Shown in pieces: positions 12,253-14,137 of a stretch of DNA of 14,137 nt (position 1 is its first letter; each line of letters begins with the position of its first letter). The DNA lies in assembly GCA_028280675.1 (NCBI GenBank), contig JANQLI010000003.1, positions 1-14,137 of the forward strand, given 5' to 3'. The DNA is from Alphaproteobacteria bacterium (GTDB taxonomy: Bacteria; Pseudomonadota; Alphaproteobacteria; SMXP01). The notes below the pieces were generated by a model that had not been told where the DNA came from, searched no databases, and worked only from the letters and a program-made list of their open reading frames with translations. Both the position numbers and the translations under genes were made by a program.

Positions 12253-14137
12253 ATGCCCATCGACCGTCTGTCATTTCGCAACGAAACTCACCTGATTTGG
12301 GGACTGTTCGGTCTCGCAAGCGCATTCTTTCTTATGAAACTGTGGCTTGCATCTTTCGTTCCCGTCATTTGGGATGAAGCGCATTACTGGGTTCTCGGTC
12401 TCCACCCCGCACTCGGCTATTCCGAAGTGGCCGCCGGTTTGCCGCTGCTCATTCGGCTCGGCGTGGACGTCTTCGGCGATACTGTCATCGGAATGCGCCT
12501 CTTTCTCTTACTGTGCTCTACGCTCACACCTTTGGGTGTGTGGCTGTTAGCGCGCGCTTTGGGGATGGAGCGGGACGCCCTGTGGGCTGCCGGTCTGGCC
12601 CTGCTCTTGCCTCTTGCGGTGTTGCCCGGCGTCTACGCCTTCCCGGATGCTGGACTTCAACCTCTTGTGGTTTTCACTCTCGCCTTCGCTGTGCGCGCTT
12701 TGCAGCATGATCAGATGCGCGACTGGGTGATCGTCGGCCTTATCGGCGCGATTGGATTCTTCTTTCACTATCGTTATGCACTTATCCCGCTTGCGTTGTT
12801 TTGCTTCACGCTCTTGCGCCCCGCAACACGAATGTTGTGGCAGCGCAAAGGTCTTTACATTGCAGGCATCTTCGCCGCTCTCGGTCTGCTGCCCGTTTTG
12901 CTCTACAACATACAGCAAGGGTTTGCGCCGCTCATTTATCAACTGTCTGAACGGCATACAGGCGATGATGCTTTGGGTGGACTTGTCTATCCGCTGGCTC
13001 AAGTAGGTTCGGTAACGCCGTTCTACTTTGCAGGACTTGTCGTCTCATTGGTGTTGGGATACCGCAAAGCTCAAGCAGGTGACCTTGGTGCTTTACTTGT
13101 GGTCACATGTTCCGCTGTGGTGACGAGCGTGTACTGGATCAGCGCCTTATTTGGCCAAAGCACGCTCTATCACTGGCCTTTTATTGGCTATGTGCCGCTG
13201 ATTGTCTTTCTTCCCGAAGCCCTTCGTCTTTTTGCTGCGAAAGCCGGTGCATGGCGCAGATGGGCCGCGCTCAGTGTGCCCCTCAGCGGCGCCGCGTTCA
13301 CCCTGCTGGGGTTTGTGTATGTCACGCTGGCAGCAAAACCGGGCCTTTTGCCCAACCCTGCCCTCGCGCGATTCCTGCAAGGCGATTTTGAAGATTGGTC
13401 GCCTATTGTGACAAGCATTGGTGAGATCATAACCGCATTTCCGGAGCTTTCGGAGGTCCCCCTCATCCTCGGCCACCACCGTATGGCATCACTGATTCAA
13501 TTTTCCCGCTCTGACCGGCGTAAAACCTACACACTATGGCACCCAGACGATGTGAAACCGGGTTTTGCCGCCACACGGGCTTCTTGGCAGGAAGATACGC
13601 ACGCCCTGCTCAGAGACCATGCTGGCCGCGAAGCTCTTTTCATCAGCCAACAACCCGGCATCCTAAGTCTCACCGAAGCCGATACGCGCGTTTTAGAGGA
13701 GCGATGCGCCTTATTTGAGAAAATGGGTCATTTAGGCGATGTCTCCGTCGCCAATGAACGGCATGTCCTGCATCTCTATCGTGTCAGGGTCAAACCCAGT
13801 GGCGGTCCTGAGACACATGTCACGCAACCGCTTTCCGAATGCAGCTTGATTCCACGCAGTTTTCTGGTCTACCCGCGTTTGGGTGAAACCATCTCAGGAG
13901 AGTACGGCGTTTTGGGCTGGTCGGCCATTCCTGGCAATGTGTCGTCTGTGCGTTTGAAGCTGAACGATCACGCTATCGATGTAAAACGGATTGGCCTTCA
14001 AGGTCCGAACGAAAATCGCCCTGGCCTGTTTCCAGACAGTCAAGATTATCCGAAAGTGTATTTTTGGGAGCCTCTGAAGACGCAAAACTTCGACAATGGG
14101 GCTTATGACATGAGTGTGGAGATCACCAATAAAGATG
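12253..14137 (+). CDS. Membrane glycosyltransferase, GT39/ArnT-like (PMT_2), cut by the right edge
   Basis: Open from ATG 12253 through the last base: 628 codons with no stop. VIWDEAHYW (38-46) is the catalytic-type DE motif of the first periplasmic loop of PMT_2/ArnT enzymes, which move sugars from polyprenyl-phosphate carriers. FPDAGLQPL (130-138, D132) and FFFHYRYALIPLALF match the conserved loops that follow. About nine to ten membrane segments lie between residues 15 and 360. A soluble region follows (about 360-530). Residues about 535-628 form a beta-rich extension with GYGVLGW-like and VRLKLND segments then GLFPDSQDYP, resembling carbohydrate-enzyme C-terminal domains. It lies 46 nt after paralogue 2, without a strong ribosome site. 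The acceptor (lipid A, protein or glycan) cannot be told. Confidence 0.85.
   Translation, partial: MPIDRLSFRNETHLIWGLFGLASAFFLMKLWLASFVPVIWDEAHYWVLGLHPALGYSEVAAGLPLLIRLGVDVFGDTVIGMRLFLLLCSTLTPLGVWLLARALGMERDALWAAGLALLLPLAVLPGVYAFPDAGLQPLVVFTLAFAVRALQHDQMRDWVIVGLIGAIGFFFHYRYALIPLALFCFTLLRPATRMLWQRKGLYIAGIFAALGLLPVLLYNIQQGFAPLIYQLSERHTGDDALGGLVYPLAQVGSVTPFYFAGLVVSLVLGYRKAQAGDLGALLVVTCSAVVTSVYWISALFGQSTLYHWPFIGYVPLIVFLPEALRLFAAKAGAWRRWAALSVPLSGAAFTLLGFVYVTLAAKPGLLPNPALARFLQGDFEDWSPIVTSIGEIITAFPELSEVPLILGHHRMASLIQFSRSDRRKTYTLWHPDDVKPGFAATRASWQEDTHALLRDHAGREALFISQQPGILSLTEADTRVLEERCALFEKMGHLGDVSVANERHVLHLYRVRVKPSGGPETHVTQPLSECSLIPRSFLVYPRLGETISGEYGVLGWSAIPGNVSSVRLKLNDHAIDVKRIGLQGPNENRPGLFPDSQDYPKVYFWEPLKTQNFDNGAYDMSVEITNKD

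Noticed and set aside
11864..13002. Overlapping frames at 11864-12295 (+) and 12547-13002 (-)
   Set aside because: They overlap the channel paralogue and the GT39 enzyme, whose frames carry clear motifs; the alternatives do not.

Overview
The window looks like chromosomal DNA of an alphaproteobacterium with moderate GC content. The order is uncertain. This rests on gene content and protein style: a small PGPGW-like membrane protein beside tRNA-Asn, a ZnuD-type receptor, modABC, and short dispersed palindromes of the kind scattered through alphaproteobacterial genomes. No phage, IS element, integrase or CRISPR array is visible. Most genes are compact and in operon-like runs on the + strand.

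Layout. (1) 1-235, minus strand: start of a small membrane protein cut by the left edge. (2) 380-455: tRNA-Asn(GUU) with encoded CCA, followed by an intrinsic terminator. (3) 567-1208: Nudix ADP-ribose pyrophosphatase. (4) 1294-5962: a tight five-gene run, sseA-type sulfurtransferase, metC-type cystathionine beta-lyase, modA, modB, modC, with gaps of 15 and 3 nt and then two 4-nt ATGA overlaps. It joins sulfur-amino-acid metabolism to molybdate import. (5) 6040-6264: a 74-aa stand-alone biotin/lipoyl carrier protein after a REP-like palindrome. (6) 6312-8854: a likely metal-acquisition unit. A 26-bp palindrome covers a TTGACA -35 box, then come a small His-rich exported protein and a ZnuD-like TonB-dependent receptor with a strong hairpin just ahead of its Shine-Dalgarno. 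(7) 9052-9699, minus strand: a glutathione S-transferase-like protein, convergent with the receptor. (8) 10008-12206: two tandem paralogues with a WNxWR N-terminal cap, a pentapeptide-repeat beta-helix, and a 2TM/P-loop potassium-channel-like membrane domain. Their upstream region carries roughly 21-bp-spaced repeats and two hairpins. (9) 12253 to the right edge: a GT39/ArnT-like membrane glycosyltransferase with a C-terminal beta-rich extension, cut by the edge.

The least conventional part is 9719-12206. The two pentapeptide-channel proteins align without gaps except for exactly 40 residues, which is two full turns of a pentapeptide beta-helix. Both have channel filters that keep the TFTxxG start but lose the usual YGD end. 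The metal-uptake unit at 6312-8854 is the other region worth a close look: operator-like palindrome, His-cluster protein, intercistronic hairpin, and a receptor whose usual His-containing loop appears to lack histidine.

All function calls are from reading the sequence and from family knowledge. No database search was possible.
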